The position numbers and the translations under genes are program-made. The notes beneath the pieces are model-generated. The model had not been told where the DNA came from. It saw only the letters and a program-made list of their open reading frames with translations, and made no database searches. Positions 11,661 to 22,826 of a stretch of DNA of 64,000 bases are shown one piece after another. This DNA comes from Schistocerca nitens (lineage: Eukaryota; Arthropoda; Insecta; Orthoptera; Acrididae), in NCBI RefSeq assembly GCF_023898315.1, contig NC_064618.1, positions 186,487,548-186,551,547 on the forward strand, given 5' to 3'. Within the stretch, counting starts at the first letter, position 1. Every line of letters begins with the position of its first letter.

Positions 11661-12308
11661 TGTTGTGTACATAGTTCCGCATAGCCAGCGCGTACACAAC
11701 TTTCCCACTAGAGCGCGCCCCACTAAGCACACCAGTGCAGGTACAGCGCTCGTCCGTCTCTGCACTACGAGATGGCGCTGCCATAGGGACGGACCAAATT
11801 CTCATTCCGCCGATCCGCGTATTAATATGTAACGCAGCCAATGAGGTTGCTGCTAATGTAGAACCTTTTCTCCTCATGTATCACACTCGCACAGTGATAC
11901 ATGATTGCGCGAGGTATTATAACGAGTGTACAGACCTCCGATTAGTCAGTCTGCATTTGTCTACACCATTCTGTACCAGTCTATAGTCAACATTCAGTCT
12001 GCGTCTAATAAGATTACCATATTCGTGTACATAACCATGAAGATAAATGTATAGACACTTTTGTCAAGTATCAGAGATATATGTGAGAATAAGATTAACA
12101 TAACAATACCAAAGGAACTTCAGATTGTCAATTGTAAATAGCATCCAGAACCAAGTTAAGTAATTTCTATGCTTGTTATTATTTTAATAAATGTGTGTGA
12201 AAATTAATCAAGCTCTGTTTAAAGTTGGGCACCGTCAATCTGCTACTCTAAGCGTGCAAGTGGCATTTCTGTCATCTGACCTAACGGCAGAAGATAAACA
12301 CGCCACGA
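11661..12308 (+). repeat. Probable solo LTR
   Basis: Starts tgttgtgtacatag and ends near cacgccac. It has a TATA-like tattataacgag at about 11916 and an AATAAA near 12187, about 100 bp before the end: an LTR-like order of promoter then polyadenylation signal. I recall a similar LTR in locust DNA but cannot verify it. No partner LTR, internal region or clear target duplication is seen, hence solo LTR. No coding sequence is credible inside. Confidence 0.5.
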
Positions 12309-12489
12309 TAAGACCACGAGACATATTGAAAGAAGGCTAGCACCGTTTTATACTCCATACCACAAGTATCGGAGAGTACCACCAATTTTTTTGTCCCTTT
12401 GAATTATGTCTGCGAAACTACTTTGGGCAGTTTAATCCTAAAGGAAACGTTAAAGTAACTTTCAAAATGCACTTCAAGTGATAAAAAAA

Positions 12490-12930
12490 TTACTTGAAAA
12501 TTATATGCTTTATCAAGCAAAAGCCCTGTTTGGAGACGACAGGAACTAATGTGGAAGGTGAGTGGCTGCACATGTGGTGGAGTTTAGTCCATACTTGAGA
12601 TGATGGGTTGTGGGCTTCCATAGATGGCACGTGCTGTACACGACACTCCTGATTTCTCCTTTTATTAATAACCGTGGCTATGCTGGAAGTTTCTTGAATG
12701 CTCGTAAATGTTTCGTAGGTCGATGGAGCTTGCATCCTAAAGTGCCCTCCGATATTCCGTGATAGCTGCAGCAATATCTTCATACAACCATTGCAACGGT
12801 GCGCTTTGCGAAGAATGAGGTATCGTTGCTTCCGCCGCCGTGCACCACTCTTTCGAAATCCTTCTTTTGACTGCTTTGAAATATTGACAAGTTTACCAGT
12901 TAGGTTTCCATAGTGCCCAACGAGGTGCAT
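12490..12930 (-). CDS. Uncertain ORF, possibly a PIF/Harbinger transposase fragment
   Basis: 146-residue open frame. A central stretch (HFRMQAPSTYETF, then residues resembling the helical region of HARBI1-like proteins) faintly recalls the N-terminal part of Harbinger transposases. The start is unclear, the basic N-terminal part looks unlike any domain I know, and no catalytic motif is present. Neighbours are all repeats. I would treat this as a broken transposase piece or a chance ORF. Confidence 0.25.
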   Translation of the reverse strand: MHLVGHYGNLTGKLVNISKQSKEGFRKSGARRRKQRYLILRKAHRCNGCMKILLQLSRNIGGHFRMQAPSTYETFTSIQETSSIATVINKRRNQECRVQHVPSMEAHNPSSQVWTKLHHMCSHSPSTLVPVVSKQGFCLIKHIIFK

Positions 12931-12934
12931 GTCT

Positions 12935-13285
12935 CATTGTCGATGGGTCGAGAAGAGAAAGTGATAGGATAGTGTTATCTATTCAGGGGTCGTAATGGGC
13001 GTACCACTGGATTAACGGTGAGATGCTCGGGTTGCAGATTGTAATATCTGTGGCTGACTATTTTCCATGGGCCGTACGGAAAAGTATTGCAGCTCCAGTG
13101 CTAAGGACGCAGACTTCCAGTTCTAAAATTAAATGCTCTGTTGCTTGACTCCTGCTGAATATGGTTTGGGTGCCTCACACAGTATTGTGGGCATAGAAGT
13201 CCCGCAGTAAGAGAAGGAATGAAGGCATCTGTTCGGCTAGCTGGACCAGTACGTGATATGGTATAGATCTGTCATGCGATTAACA
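12935..13285. other. No recognised feature
   Basis: No convincing ORF or repeat between the uncertain ORF and the mariner relic. Confidence 0.4.
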
Positions 13286-14111
13286 CAGGGTGAAAATTAT
13301 TGAACTACATGAAAAAAAGGGTAAATTAGTTACAAACTAGGGCGTGCACACACTATATTCAACACGTAAATGTCACTACAAATATTCTGGTTTACGTTAT
13401 GACATGTTCGATACGCCTGCCATCATTGGTGGCGATGTAGCGCAGACGTATAGCGAAGTTCCGCATGACCTATGAAGCGTCGGAAAATCGACGCTGTCGA
13501 TGACCTCCTGAACCGCTGTTTTAAGCTCGGCAATGGTTTCGGGGTTATTGCTGTACTCTTGTCTTTAATATAGCGCCACAAAAAGGAGCCGTATGTGTTC
13601 AGATCCGGAGAATATGGCGGACAATCGAGGCCTATGCCAGTGGCCTCTTGCTACCTCCGAGCCAGAGTGCCGTCCCCAAAGTGCTCCTCCAGGACGTCAA
13701 ACATTCTACTGCTTCGACAGGGTTGAGCTCTGCCTTGCACGAACCGCATCTTGTCGAAATCAAGGTCACTTTGAATCATGGGAATAAATTCATCTTCGAA
13801 AACCTTCATGTACCGTTCGGTAGTCATGGTACCATTACGGAATATCATATCGACAATTCCGTTGCTGGACACTGCGCACCACACAGTCATCCGCTTAGGG
13901 TGAAGAGACTTCTCGATCGCGAAGTGCGGATTCTCAGTCGCCCAAATGCGCCAGTTTGGCTTATTGACGAACCCACTCAATTGAAAGTGGGCTTCGTCGC
14001 TAAACCAAACCATACTGCGTATGTTGACTCCCGTCATGCACCGCGGCCAACCGTGCAGTTGGAACGTCCTAACGCAAATCATTCAGAAGTTATGATGACT
14101 TTGTCACCCTG
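13286..14111 (-). mobile_element. Internally shortened mariner-superfamily element
   Basis: The ends are short inverted repeats: cagggtga at 13286 and its complement ending at 14111. At about 826 bp it is shorter than a full element, and the N-terminal DNA-binding part of the transposase is missing. No clean TA duplication is visible on the left. Confidence 0.55.
13380..14082 (-). pseudogene. Mariner-type (DDD) transposase relic lacking its N-terminus
   Basis: The minus strand encodes WFSDEAHFQLSGFVNKPN (first catalytic Asp), then WRIWATENPH, HPKRMTVWCAVSSNGI, ERYMKVFEDEF and an EEHFGDG block. Below 13650 another frame gives YSPDLN, with the third acidic residue as Asp, and WRYIKDK. The second catalytic motif, expected as QDGA or QDNA, reads QGRAQPC, so Asp is lost. 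The order fits the Tc1/mariner relatives with three Asp. Missing N-terminus, frameshift and lost Asp make it inactive. The plus-strand ORF at 13648-14130 is a shadow. Confidence 0.75.
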
Positions 14112-15614
14112 TAGAATACAGTTATCATAACTGATAGGCAGACATTAAAAGTTACGGCTTCTAACAGTATGGTTACTGGCACCTTATCACTCAAAGAATC
14201 AGATACCCCCATTTCCCCTCTCAGCGTCAACGTGATTTGTACAGCAGAATTTGTAATTTTCGGTAGCAGGGAGTTGGGCTTCAGAGACACGCGTCTCCTG
14301 TAGTGCCACACCAGCTGCAGAGTATGTAACCGCTATTTGACGAAATACGGCCAGTTGGTGAAGTAGCCAAAACGGTTCCATTGGAGAAACATGGGACCTG
14401 AGAAAGTAGGAAATGTGAAATGGGAGTACGAACTATTTTCCTGCTGAGTCGTGCCTCACCTGACTATGCAGTTCTTCATCGGCATCCATAAGTTCACCCA
14501 GGCCGGATCAACCGGAGCAGCAGAAGTTGGTTTAACTTTGTTTGATCCTTCTTCTCCGTGTGAGATTTTGGTTTCTGTGAGGATATTCCTAACTCGACTT
14601 CTGTGAGAAAGGAGGACGTTCCTTTTCTACGACACGCAGTCTGCTGCTCTTTCACCTAATGGCTGCTGATAGACTACTGGTCTGTCTCGTCCTGGGATGA
14701 ATGGAGTGAGGCGGGGGCACCTTGGCATGTGTCCTCTCGCCTGATGATGCCGTAGGAGGACGAGGCAACTGCAGTTTCAACGATGGTGTGTTTACCACCG
14801 GTACATTGGGTGTGGTCGTCGATGGAGGTGGTTGAAGCAGTAGAGATGTGGTTCGGAAGTGGTAAAATACGGGTCTTACAAAATTATGTACATTTGAACA
14901 GTAGTTTATTGTCAAAACTGTTGAATTCTTTACAATTAGAATATCCACAATTTAATAGTGGGAACAGAATTACTGCACTTCACAAAATGCCTTAGTATAT
15001 AGTCCACAATATGGCCACACAAACGTTCCTGAGCAGGCTCACTTCCTCCAATGATAGAGTGCCTACAGTTAAACTCGAACCAGCGTGGAGGCACCATTAA
15101 CATTCCACAAGCCAGTCTGTCGCTTTCCAAGTATGTTTCGCCCAATGAAGCGCCCACACCCAATAGGCAAAGCCAACACCCCTCTACAGTGATGCCAGCA
15201 AGTCAGTTCCACCTCACTTGCCATGGACGGCCCCATCATCACCCTCTTTGGCACCAGCATCCTCGGGTGTCCCAGCAAGGCCTCTGCATTAAATGCTTAC
15301 GTTGTATCCACTGAAATGGCCGTGTTCGCACAACCACTAGTATGGGTGAGTATGATCCGTTTCACTGTGGGTCTTCCAACCTGGTGCCACAGACTCCGCT
15401 AAGATCCTCTCCTCATGGGGGACATCCTGTCACAGTAAAGGATATCTGGGATGACAGCCATTGCCTGGAGGCCTGGAGTCCTAGTGCTCTCCCCCACACC
15501 CTTCTGCTCGTCGGCAAACCTGCTGAGATTACCAACTGTGACATAGTCGCATATACAAACAGTCATTCAATACTGTCAAATGTTTTTTATTCCAGTCTTT
15601 GATCACAATATCAA
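14112..15614. other. Unrecognised segment with a Pro/Ser/Thr-rich minus ORF
   Basis: 14948-14652 on the minus strand is a 98-codon frame with a Pro/Thr-rich middle (PPPSTTTPNVPVVNT) that could be a retroelement Gag piece or chance. Other openings overlap on both strands. No family recognised. Confidence 0.25.
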
Positions 15615-16065
15615 TTCTTTAGACGATGACCGGTTTCAATCCGTAATGTTCATCCCCAGATCTATAATATACACCTAGTGAGCAGTGTGTCTTTCAACAT
15701 AATACAGCAATACGTATCACAATATACTGTCATGCAAACAGGGAAATGTACAGATAAAATACGGTAAAATATACCTTTTTTACACCATGTCCTAAAGTGA
15801 GAAGGCCATAATGGTATCGTCAAAACATATATAAATAATCAGCACAGCATCGTCACATAGATCTAAAATAAGGTGTGGAATGGGTCGCATCGTCCACACA
15901 GTCATTATTGCAACTGGCTACTGAAGTACACTAGCTATCAGAAATTTGTTTGCCTACATCCTCCCTATACGTTCGCTAGTGTGGGCTTCGATGTAGCCAA
16001 CATTTACGCAAAAAAAACATAATCTTATAAAAACACATTAGGTAAAATACATGTAGCAGACTTTC
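15615..16065 (+). repeat. Interspersed repeat; its end forms the left arm of a large inverted pair
   Basis: 15899-16065 is the reverse complement, with mismatches, of 20066-20231. Landmarks in both arms are caactggctactgaagtaca and acacattaggtaaaatac. The part before it contains a gaccggtttcaatcc block that, from memory, marks a frequent repeat of Penelope-like type in insects. No coding sequence is seen. Confidence 0.5.
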
Positions 16066-16169
16066 CTACGTATTCATGGAATGTATAGCCAGGCTATATA
16101 ATTTTATTTACTGGCTGTAATATGTTGTTTAAACGTTTTCTGTGGGAGACATAGCATGATGTATGTAAA

Positions 16170-16322
16170 GCCCTCTAGTGGTTGAGTTCTTACGATCGGT
16201 GCGCGCCTACGTAACATCCGGGCGACCGACCAAACAGAGGGCGCTGATCATTGATCTGTCTTTTTTTAGCTGTCAAATAGACATTTTATCTTTCATAGGT
16301 AACATCGTGGTCTAGGGGTCTC
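16170..16322. other. Spacer before tRNA-like repeats
   Basis: Short stretch with no ORF. It contains a ccctctagtgg...agagggcgc imperfect inversion that I could not place in a family. Confidence 0.25.
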
Positions 16323-16408
16323 AGGAGCGCCGTCGTCCCGTGGTTAGCGTGAGCAGCTGCGGAACGGAAGGTCCTCGGTTCAAGTCTTCCCTCGACTGAA
16401 AAATTTAT
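16323..16408 (+). repeat. tRNA-like SINE fragment
   Basis: tRNA-like head with an A-box-like tggttagcgtgag and a B box ggttcaagtct at about 16378. It is followed directly by a second tRNA-like unit. The lack of matched acceptor ends argues against a real tRNA gene. Confidence 0.6.
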
Positions 16409-16409
16409 T

Positions 16410-16563
16410 GCCGGCACGGTAGCTCAGCGTGTTCGGTCAGAGGGTTATCTGCCCTATGAAATAAAAAAAACTGAGCTAACGGATCGACGATGAACTGTAA
16501 CACGTGTCATGGGACGTCCGCCACGAACATATCCAACGAACAATTAGGAACACAATGAGATCA
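16410..16563 (+). repeat. Second tRNA-like SINE fragment
   Basis: Starts gccggcacggtagctcagcg, an A-box-like start, followed by a body to about 16555 and a short A-rich tail (gaaaaaa) near 16564. It resembles a common orthopteran SINE. The B box is degenerate. It abuts the tRNA-like start of the RTE element. Confidence 0.6.
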
Positions 16564-16565
16564 GA

Positions 16566-16640
16566 AAAAAAGGGGGGTCGCGTCTTTGATTCATAATCAA
16601 ACCGTCTTCGGTCCCGGGTTCGATCCCCGCCACTGCCTAA
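16566..16640 (+). repeat. tRNA-Met-like sequence at the 5' end of the RTE element
   Basis: The anticodon arm folds exactly: ttga (16586-16589), seven-base loop ttcataa with T33, CAT anticodon at 16592-16594 and A37, then tcaa (16597-16600). A B-box-like gggttcgatcc follows near 16617. The sequence then runs straight into the RTE leader. It may act as a polymerase III-type promoter or be a captured tRNA piece. The 5' half of a tRNA (D arm, acceptor) is not convincing. Confidence 0.55.
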
Positions 16641-16908
16641 ATTTTTATAAAAATTCTGCATTGGCGGCCGAAGACTTCCGGCATAAGAAGTCAGCCTCAT
16701 ACTGACAACGGCCTTGTCAAAGAGGGCGGAGGAGCGGATAGAGGTTCAGGGAACTCTCTTGTCTTAGGGGTGGGAAATTGCCCCTAAAGGCGGAAGAATC
16801 AGCAATGATCAACGACATGAGGATGCAGAAGGCAATGGAAACCACTGCATTAAAGACACGTAACGTGTATCCACAGGACATGTGGCCTGTAATTGAAGAA
16901 GTGTCAGG

Positions 16909-19875
16909 ATGATCTCTCCATTGGCAAAAGATTCCGGAATAGTCCCCCATTCGGATCTCCGGGAGGGGACTGCCAAGGGGCAGGTTACCATGAGAAAAAG
17001 ATTGAATAATAAACGAAAGGATAACGTTCTACGAGTGGCGGCGTGGAATGTCAGAAGCTTGAACGTGGTAGGGAAACTAGAAAATCTGAAAAGGGAAATG
17101 CAAAGGCTCAATCTAGATATAGTAGGGGTCAGTGAAGTGAAATGGAAGGAAGACAAGGATTTCTGGTCAGATGAGTATCGGGTAATATCAACAGCAGCAG
17201 AAAATGTTATAACAGGTGTATGATTCGTTATGAATAGGAAGGTAGGGCAGAGGGTGTGTTACTGTGAACAGTTCAGTGACCAGGTTGTTCTAATCAGAAT
17301 CGACAGCAGACCAACACCGACAACGATAGTTCAGGTATACATGCCGACGTCGCAAACTGAAGATGAACAGATAGAGAAAGTGTATGAGGATATTGAAAGG
17401 GTAATGCAGTATGTAAAGGGGGACGAAAATCTAATAGTCATGGGCTACTGGAATGCAGTTGTAGGGGAAGGAGTAGAAGAAAAGGTTACAGGAGAATATG
17501 GGCTTGGGACAAGGAATGAAAGAGGAGAAAGACAAATTGAGTTCTGTAACAAGTTTCAGCTAGTTAAAGCGAATACCCTGTTCAACAATCACAAGAGAAG
17601 GAGATATACTTGGAAAAGGCCGGGAGATACGGGAAGATTTCAATTAGATTACATCATGGTCAGACAGAGATTCCGAAATCAGATACTGGATTGTAAGGCG
17701 TACCCAGGAGCAGATATAGACTCAGATCACAATATAGTAGTGATGAAGAGTAGGCTGAAGTTCAAGACATTAGTCAGGAAGAATCAATACGAAAAGAAGT
17801 GGGATACGGAAATACTAAGCAATGACGAAATACGTTTGAAGTTCTCTAACGCTATAGATACAGCAATAAGGAATAGCGCAGTAGGCAGTACAGTTGAAGA
17901 GGAATGGACATCTCTTAAAAGGACCATCACATAATTTGGGAAGGAAAACATAGGTAAAAAGAAGGTAGCTGCGAAGAAACCATGGGTAACAGAAGAAATA
18001 CTTCAGTTGATTGATGAAAGGAGGAAGTACAAACATGTTCCGAGAAAATCAGGAATACAGAAGTACAAGTCGCTGAGGAATGAAATAAATAGGAAGTGCA
18101 GGGAAGCTAAGACGAAATGGCTGCAGGAAAAATGTGAAGACATCGAAAAAGATATGATTGTCGGAAGGACAGACTCAGCATACAGGAAAGTCAAAACAAC
18201 CTTTGGTGACATTAAAAGCACCGGTAGTAACATTAAGAGTGCAACGGGAATTCCACTGTTAAATGCAGAGGAGAGAGCAGATAGGTGGAAAGAATACATT
18301 GAAAACCTCTATGAGGGTGAAGATTTGTCTGATGTGATAGAAGAAGAAACAGGAGTTGATTTAGAAGAGATAGGGGACCCAGTATTAGAATCGGAATTTA
18401 AAAGAGCTTTGGAGGACTTACGGTCAAATAAGGCAGAAGGGATAGATAACATTACATCAGAATTTCTAAGATCTTAGGGGGAAGTGGGAACAAAACGACT
18501 CTTCACGTTGGTGTGTAGAATATATGAGTCTGGCGATATACCATCTGGCTTTCGGAAAAGCATCATCCACACAGTTCCGAAGACGGCAAGAGCTGTCAAG
18601 TGCGAGAATTATCCCACAATCAGCTTAACAGCTCATGCATCGAAGCTGCTTACAAGAATAATATACAGAAGAATGGAAAAGAAAATTGAGAATGCGCTAG
18701 GTGACGATCAGTTTGGCTTTAGGAAAAGTAAAGGGACGAGAGAGGCAATTCTGACGTTACGGCTAATAATGGAAGCAAGGCTAAAGAAAAATCAAGACAC
18801 TTTCATAGGATTTGTCGACCTGGAAAAAGCGTTCGACAATATAAAATGGTGCAAGCTGTTCGAGATTCTGAAAAAAGTAGGGGTAAGCTATAGGGAGAGA
18901 CGGGTCATATACAATATGTACAACAAACAAGAGGGAATAATAAGAGTGGACGATCAGGAACGAAGTGTTCGTATGAAGAAGGGTGTAAGACAAGGCTGTA
19001 GCCTTTCGCCTCAACTCTTCAATCTGTACATCGAGGAAGCAATGATGGAAATAAAAGAAAGGTTCAGGAGTGGAATTAAAATACAAGGTGAAAGGATATC
19101 AATGATACGATTCGCTGATGACATTGCTATCCTGAGTGAAAGTGAAGAAGAATTAAATGATCTGCTGAACGGAATGTATAGTCTAATGAGTACACAGTAT
19201 GGTTTGAGAGTAAATCGGAGAAAGACGAAGGTAATGAGAAGTAGTAGAAATGAGAACAGCGAGAAACTTAACATCAGAATTGATGGTCACGAAGTCAATG
19301 AAGTTAAGGAATTCTGCTACCTAGGCAGTAAAATAACCAATGACGGACGGAGCAAGGAGGACATCAAAAGCAGACTCGCTATGGCAAAAAAGGCTTTTCT
19401 GGCCAAGAGAAGTCTACTAATATCAAATACCGGCCTTAACTTGAGGAAGAAATTTCTGAGGATGTACGTCTGGAGTACAGCATTGTATGATAGTGAAACA
19501 TGGACTGTGGGAAAACCGGATCAGAAGACAATTGAAGCATTTGAGATGTGGTGCTATAGACGAATGTTGAAAATTAGGTGGACTGATACGGTAAGGAATG
19601 AGGAGGTTCTACGCAGAATCGGAGAGGAAAGGAATATGTGGAAAACACTGATAAGGAGAAGGGATAGGATGATAGGACATGTGCTAACACATGAGGGAAT
19701 GACTTCCATGGTACTAGAGGGAGCTGTAGAGGGCAAAAACTGTAGAGGAAGACAGAGATAGGAATACGTCAAGCAAATAATTGAGGACGTAGGTTGCAAG
19801 TGCTACTCTGAGATGAAGAGGTTAGCACAGGAAAGGAATTCGTGGCGTGCCGCATCAAACCAGTCAGTAGACTGA
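16909..19875 (+). pseudogene. RTE endonuclease-reverse transcriptase with four nonsense codons
   Basis: A single frame of 988 codons plus stop, the usual RTE length. N-terminal APE-type endonuclease: AAWNVRSLN, VGVSEVKW, VMGYWNA, LDYIMV and DSDHNIV. Reverse transcriptase: CENYPTISLT, DDQFGFRKSKGT, FVDLEKAFDN, RQGCSLSP, and the catalytic FADD near 19112-19123. C-terminal block: YLGSKIT, YDSETWT, RRMLKIRWTD. In-frame stops are at 17221, 17932, 18475 and 19759, with no frameshift. The endonuclease motif normally GDWNA reads GYWNA, losing a catalytic Asp. The start at 16909 is the first Met of the open part; the next Met in frame is at 16990. It would nick DNA and prime reverse transcription at the target, but this copy is dead. 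Confidence 0.9.
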
Positions 19876-19888
19876 TGACCCAAAAAAA

Positions 19889-20065
19889 GGCAACTTATAG
19901 CTTGCTACAGGCAATGTATTACGTATATTAATTGTTGACTGTGAATTCATCATAAAAAGGGTCGAACCAATTCTCTTCATATATTTCCTTTTAATAATAT
20001 TATATGGGTAACTATATTCGTCTTTTAATGTTTCAAAATTGGTTTCTGTGATAGTTATCAATTTT
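19889..20065. other. Spacer before right inverted arm
   Basis: AT-rich, no ORF of note. Confidence 0.3.
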
Positions 20066-20231
20066 AAAAGTCTGCTAAATGTATTTTACCTAATGTGTTT
20101 TTATCAGATTATATTTTTTTGCGTAAATGATGACTACATCGAAGCCCACACTAGCGACATCTAGGGAGGATGTAGGCAAACAGATTTCCTTAGCTACTGT
20201 ACTTCAGTAGCCAGTTGCAATATTGACTGTC
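20066..20231 (-). repeat. Right arm of the large inverted repeat
   Basis: Reverse complement, with mismatches, of 15899-16065. Together with the left arm it brackets 4.0 kb that includes the RTE element. Confidence 0.7.
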
Positions 20232-21579
20232 CTCTATGTATACGAGAAAGACATGACTCACGTACAGCACGCACCGAGCGAGTATGAATACCTCTAATCT
20301 CCAGTAAAAGGGATCGCAATCTGCCACTCATTGTCTACGAGGAGACTTTTATGCCCTAGAAACAGCCACCACTAACTGCAGGCCTACAGCTGGCTTCTAA
20401 GTGCGATGCTGTGGGTTCAGCACCTGCCAGCCGGTAGGCCACAGGGGACTAGCTCCAGCGACTGTCAGCCTTCTGTCCTGGAGGGTACCTTTTTCAGACA
20501 AGGACGGTGGAGCCACCTGACCACCTCCGCCCATTGTGGGCATACTACACACCTCCGATTCCACTCCTACTGACGGCTATCTTCCTCACGGTGGGGTTCC
20601 GCGCCTTACAGCGTATCCTGACTTAGCAGCAGAGCTGTATCCAGATGGTTCATGCCCCGCCACATGCATCGCTCATCTACATTCCTGCTGTGCCACTGGG
20701 GTCACAGCGGGTCGTGGTCTGACTAATACATCAGCGGCTTCCCACTCCTTTAGCACACACCCAGAAGGTCGTGGCACCACTGAGTTTCACTATAGTTTCT
20801 TTTTCAATCAAATGTATTACTGACGTTTCTCTGACAAGCCTATACTGATCATCGTGATAACAAGTCCTTTCCGCAACTCAACCCTGCCACTATGGAGGTC
20901 ACCCATTCTGGGCCACCACACTTTGGTGACGGAAGTAGGTACAGCGGCTTCAGTCACTATCGAGACAGCCGTTTGCGGCTGGGTCTAGCGTCACATTACA
21001 GCCGCAGCTGTTAGAATTGAGACATGCAGTACACCGAGCGCAGAATACTTCTTTTCTTTTTTAAGTGCAGTGGGTATCATGGAGTGTCGCGAGGTCTTTC
21101 AACGGGTGTTTCATTTTCTTTTTCTATGAGAAATGTCGTAAGTAAACCTAGACAGTGTTCTAGGATGAGTAAATATGAATGTTAATTTTTTCTTGTGGTT
21201 AGTGGGCCTTATTGTGAGCACGTGGGTGTTGCTCACTGTCCAGAAGTCTATTTAGGTGTTAATTATGTGCAGTTGTTCAGAGGTGAAGACGAGCTTTCTT
21301 GAGAACTTTTAGGATAATATTACGTTAAGTGTTATTGTCTTCCTTCTATTTTGTTATTCTCATTTGCTGTAGTATGCGTAACTGGTAATGGGTTACTGAT
21401 GTCGTGGTTGGTACGCCAGGGAATATGTTACGAATTATAGCAGCTGAGGTACTTGGTTACACTTAGTCAATGTGCCAATGTCCACGCAAATAAACACTAT
21501 GGGTGCAGACCAGGCAGAGGAAGTAAAGTTAGTGGAACAGAAGATAGCTTTCCACAGATGGGTGTCACTAGAGTATGCT
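20232..21579. other. No recognised feature
   Basis: 1.3 kb without a supported gene. The 95-codon plus ORF at 20536-20823 has no motif I know and starts in sequence of GC-rich repeat character. Confidence 0.35.
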
Positions 21580-21582
21580 TAA

Positions 21583-22826
21583 GCCGTCGGCACACGGACC
21601 GTGCATCCGAACGTTGAGCGTTGAGCGTGCCGAGTTTCTGACGTCACAGCATGGAATAGCACGCTCGGGAGTCTTTCCGAACGTGCAGAGCAATATCTGG
21701 CATGTCAGATATTCTCAGCGTGCGTCTGAGCGTTGACCAATGACATGGCACAACGCCACCTACGTCACACGCACGCCGTCTCCCTTCAGTACAGAGTTGT
21801 GACGCGCCATATTGTCATTCATTTCAAGCCTATACGTATATATGCCGTTCCGAGCACGAGCAAATTGAGAATCACTGCAAAACTCATTGTTAACTGTGTG
21901 ATTCGTTCCAATAAAATAATGAGAAACATCATATTCGCGGCAAAATAATTATTGTAACTTGCGTATAATGAGAGTAGGCATTGTTCTTGGTACAATGTGT
22001 TATAATTAAATTTCAGTTAGTAAAATATCTACGATTAAAGTTTTTGGCAAGAGGTAACGTACTATCATTAGCTACAGCAGACCTGATGTTGGTATAGCGT
22101 AATGAATAGCATCATTGTATACTTACGAGGTTTTTTTGTTGGGGCGGTGGTTCGCGTCCTGACACGACAAATTTTTTTTTCCTAACATTCGCGTTTTTAT
22201 TAGGTTCTGATACTTTATTATTAGTTTAATATAAGTATAGACTGTAATGTTTGATTTTATGTAAATACAAGTTAACTTTTTTTGAGGGGTGACTTGGTTC
22301 GATTGGCTTAATCTAAAGGACAGCTTACGCTACTTGTATAAAGGTATTTTCTCTCCTTTTTCTTTTACGCTTCGTAATTGACATGTTGCAAAGATTCTGC
22401 TACTGGGTACGAACATTGATCAAGTAAGACTGACCTTGGGGTTTTACTAAAATGTGGGAATGATGAAATAATGTTTATCTTATGCGGAAAGTATTCCAAT
22501 TTTGTAACGCACTGCTTGTAATGGAACTTTTATAAGCCTGTGTCCTTATTGATTGGACATGGTACTTTCCTTTTCGTGGACGATGGAAGAAATGTGCATT
22601 TTAATAGAGCTAACGTGGGAATTTTACGCGCCCGTTGAGTAAACAGTGTGATTAACGAACTAGAAACATCCCTCAACTGTCGCTTGAGTGCGTTGCGATC
22701 GCGTATACCACGTTGGGGTCCACGTACCGTGTGCACAAGTCGCATCATTCCTGAGCGTTGAGCAGCACGTTGAACTGGGCACGCTCAACGTTAACGTTCG
22801 GCAGCACGGTCCGTGTGCCGACGGCT
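21583..22826. mobile_element. PIF/Harbinger-like non-autonomous element
   Basis: 1,244 bp bounded by inverted ends: agccgtcggcacacggaccg at 21583 and its complement ending at 22826, with a further gaacgtt...cgctcaac similarity inward. A TTA at both edges (21580-21582 and 22827-22829) fits the TWA target duplication of PIF/Harbinger elements. No transposase is recognisable inside, so it probably depended on an enzyme elsewhere. The minus ORF 22748-22530 shows no motif. Confidence 0.72.

Larger units (their letters stand above)
16566..19888 (+). mobile_element. Near full-length RTE/BovB-like LINE
   Basis: Composed of the tRNA-like start, a leader to about 16908, one long endonuclease-reverse transcriptase frame (16909-19875), almost no 3' UTR, and an A-rich end at 19882-19888. 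Short 3' UTR and a single-ORF layout fit RTE elements. It lies between the two arms of the 15899/20231 inverted repeat. No clear target duplication is visible. Confidence 0.85.

Noticed and set aside
15600..15660. Hammerhead ribozyme in the reverse complement (GATGA ... GAAAC pattern)
   Set aside because: The conserved CUGANGA core is not intact and stem II does not pair.
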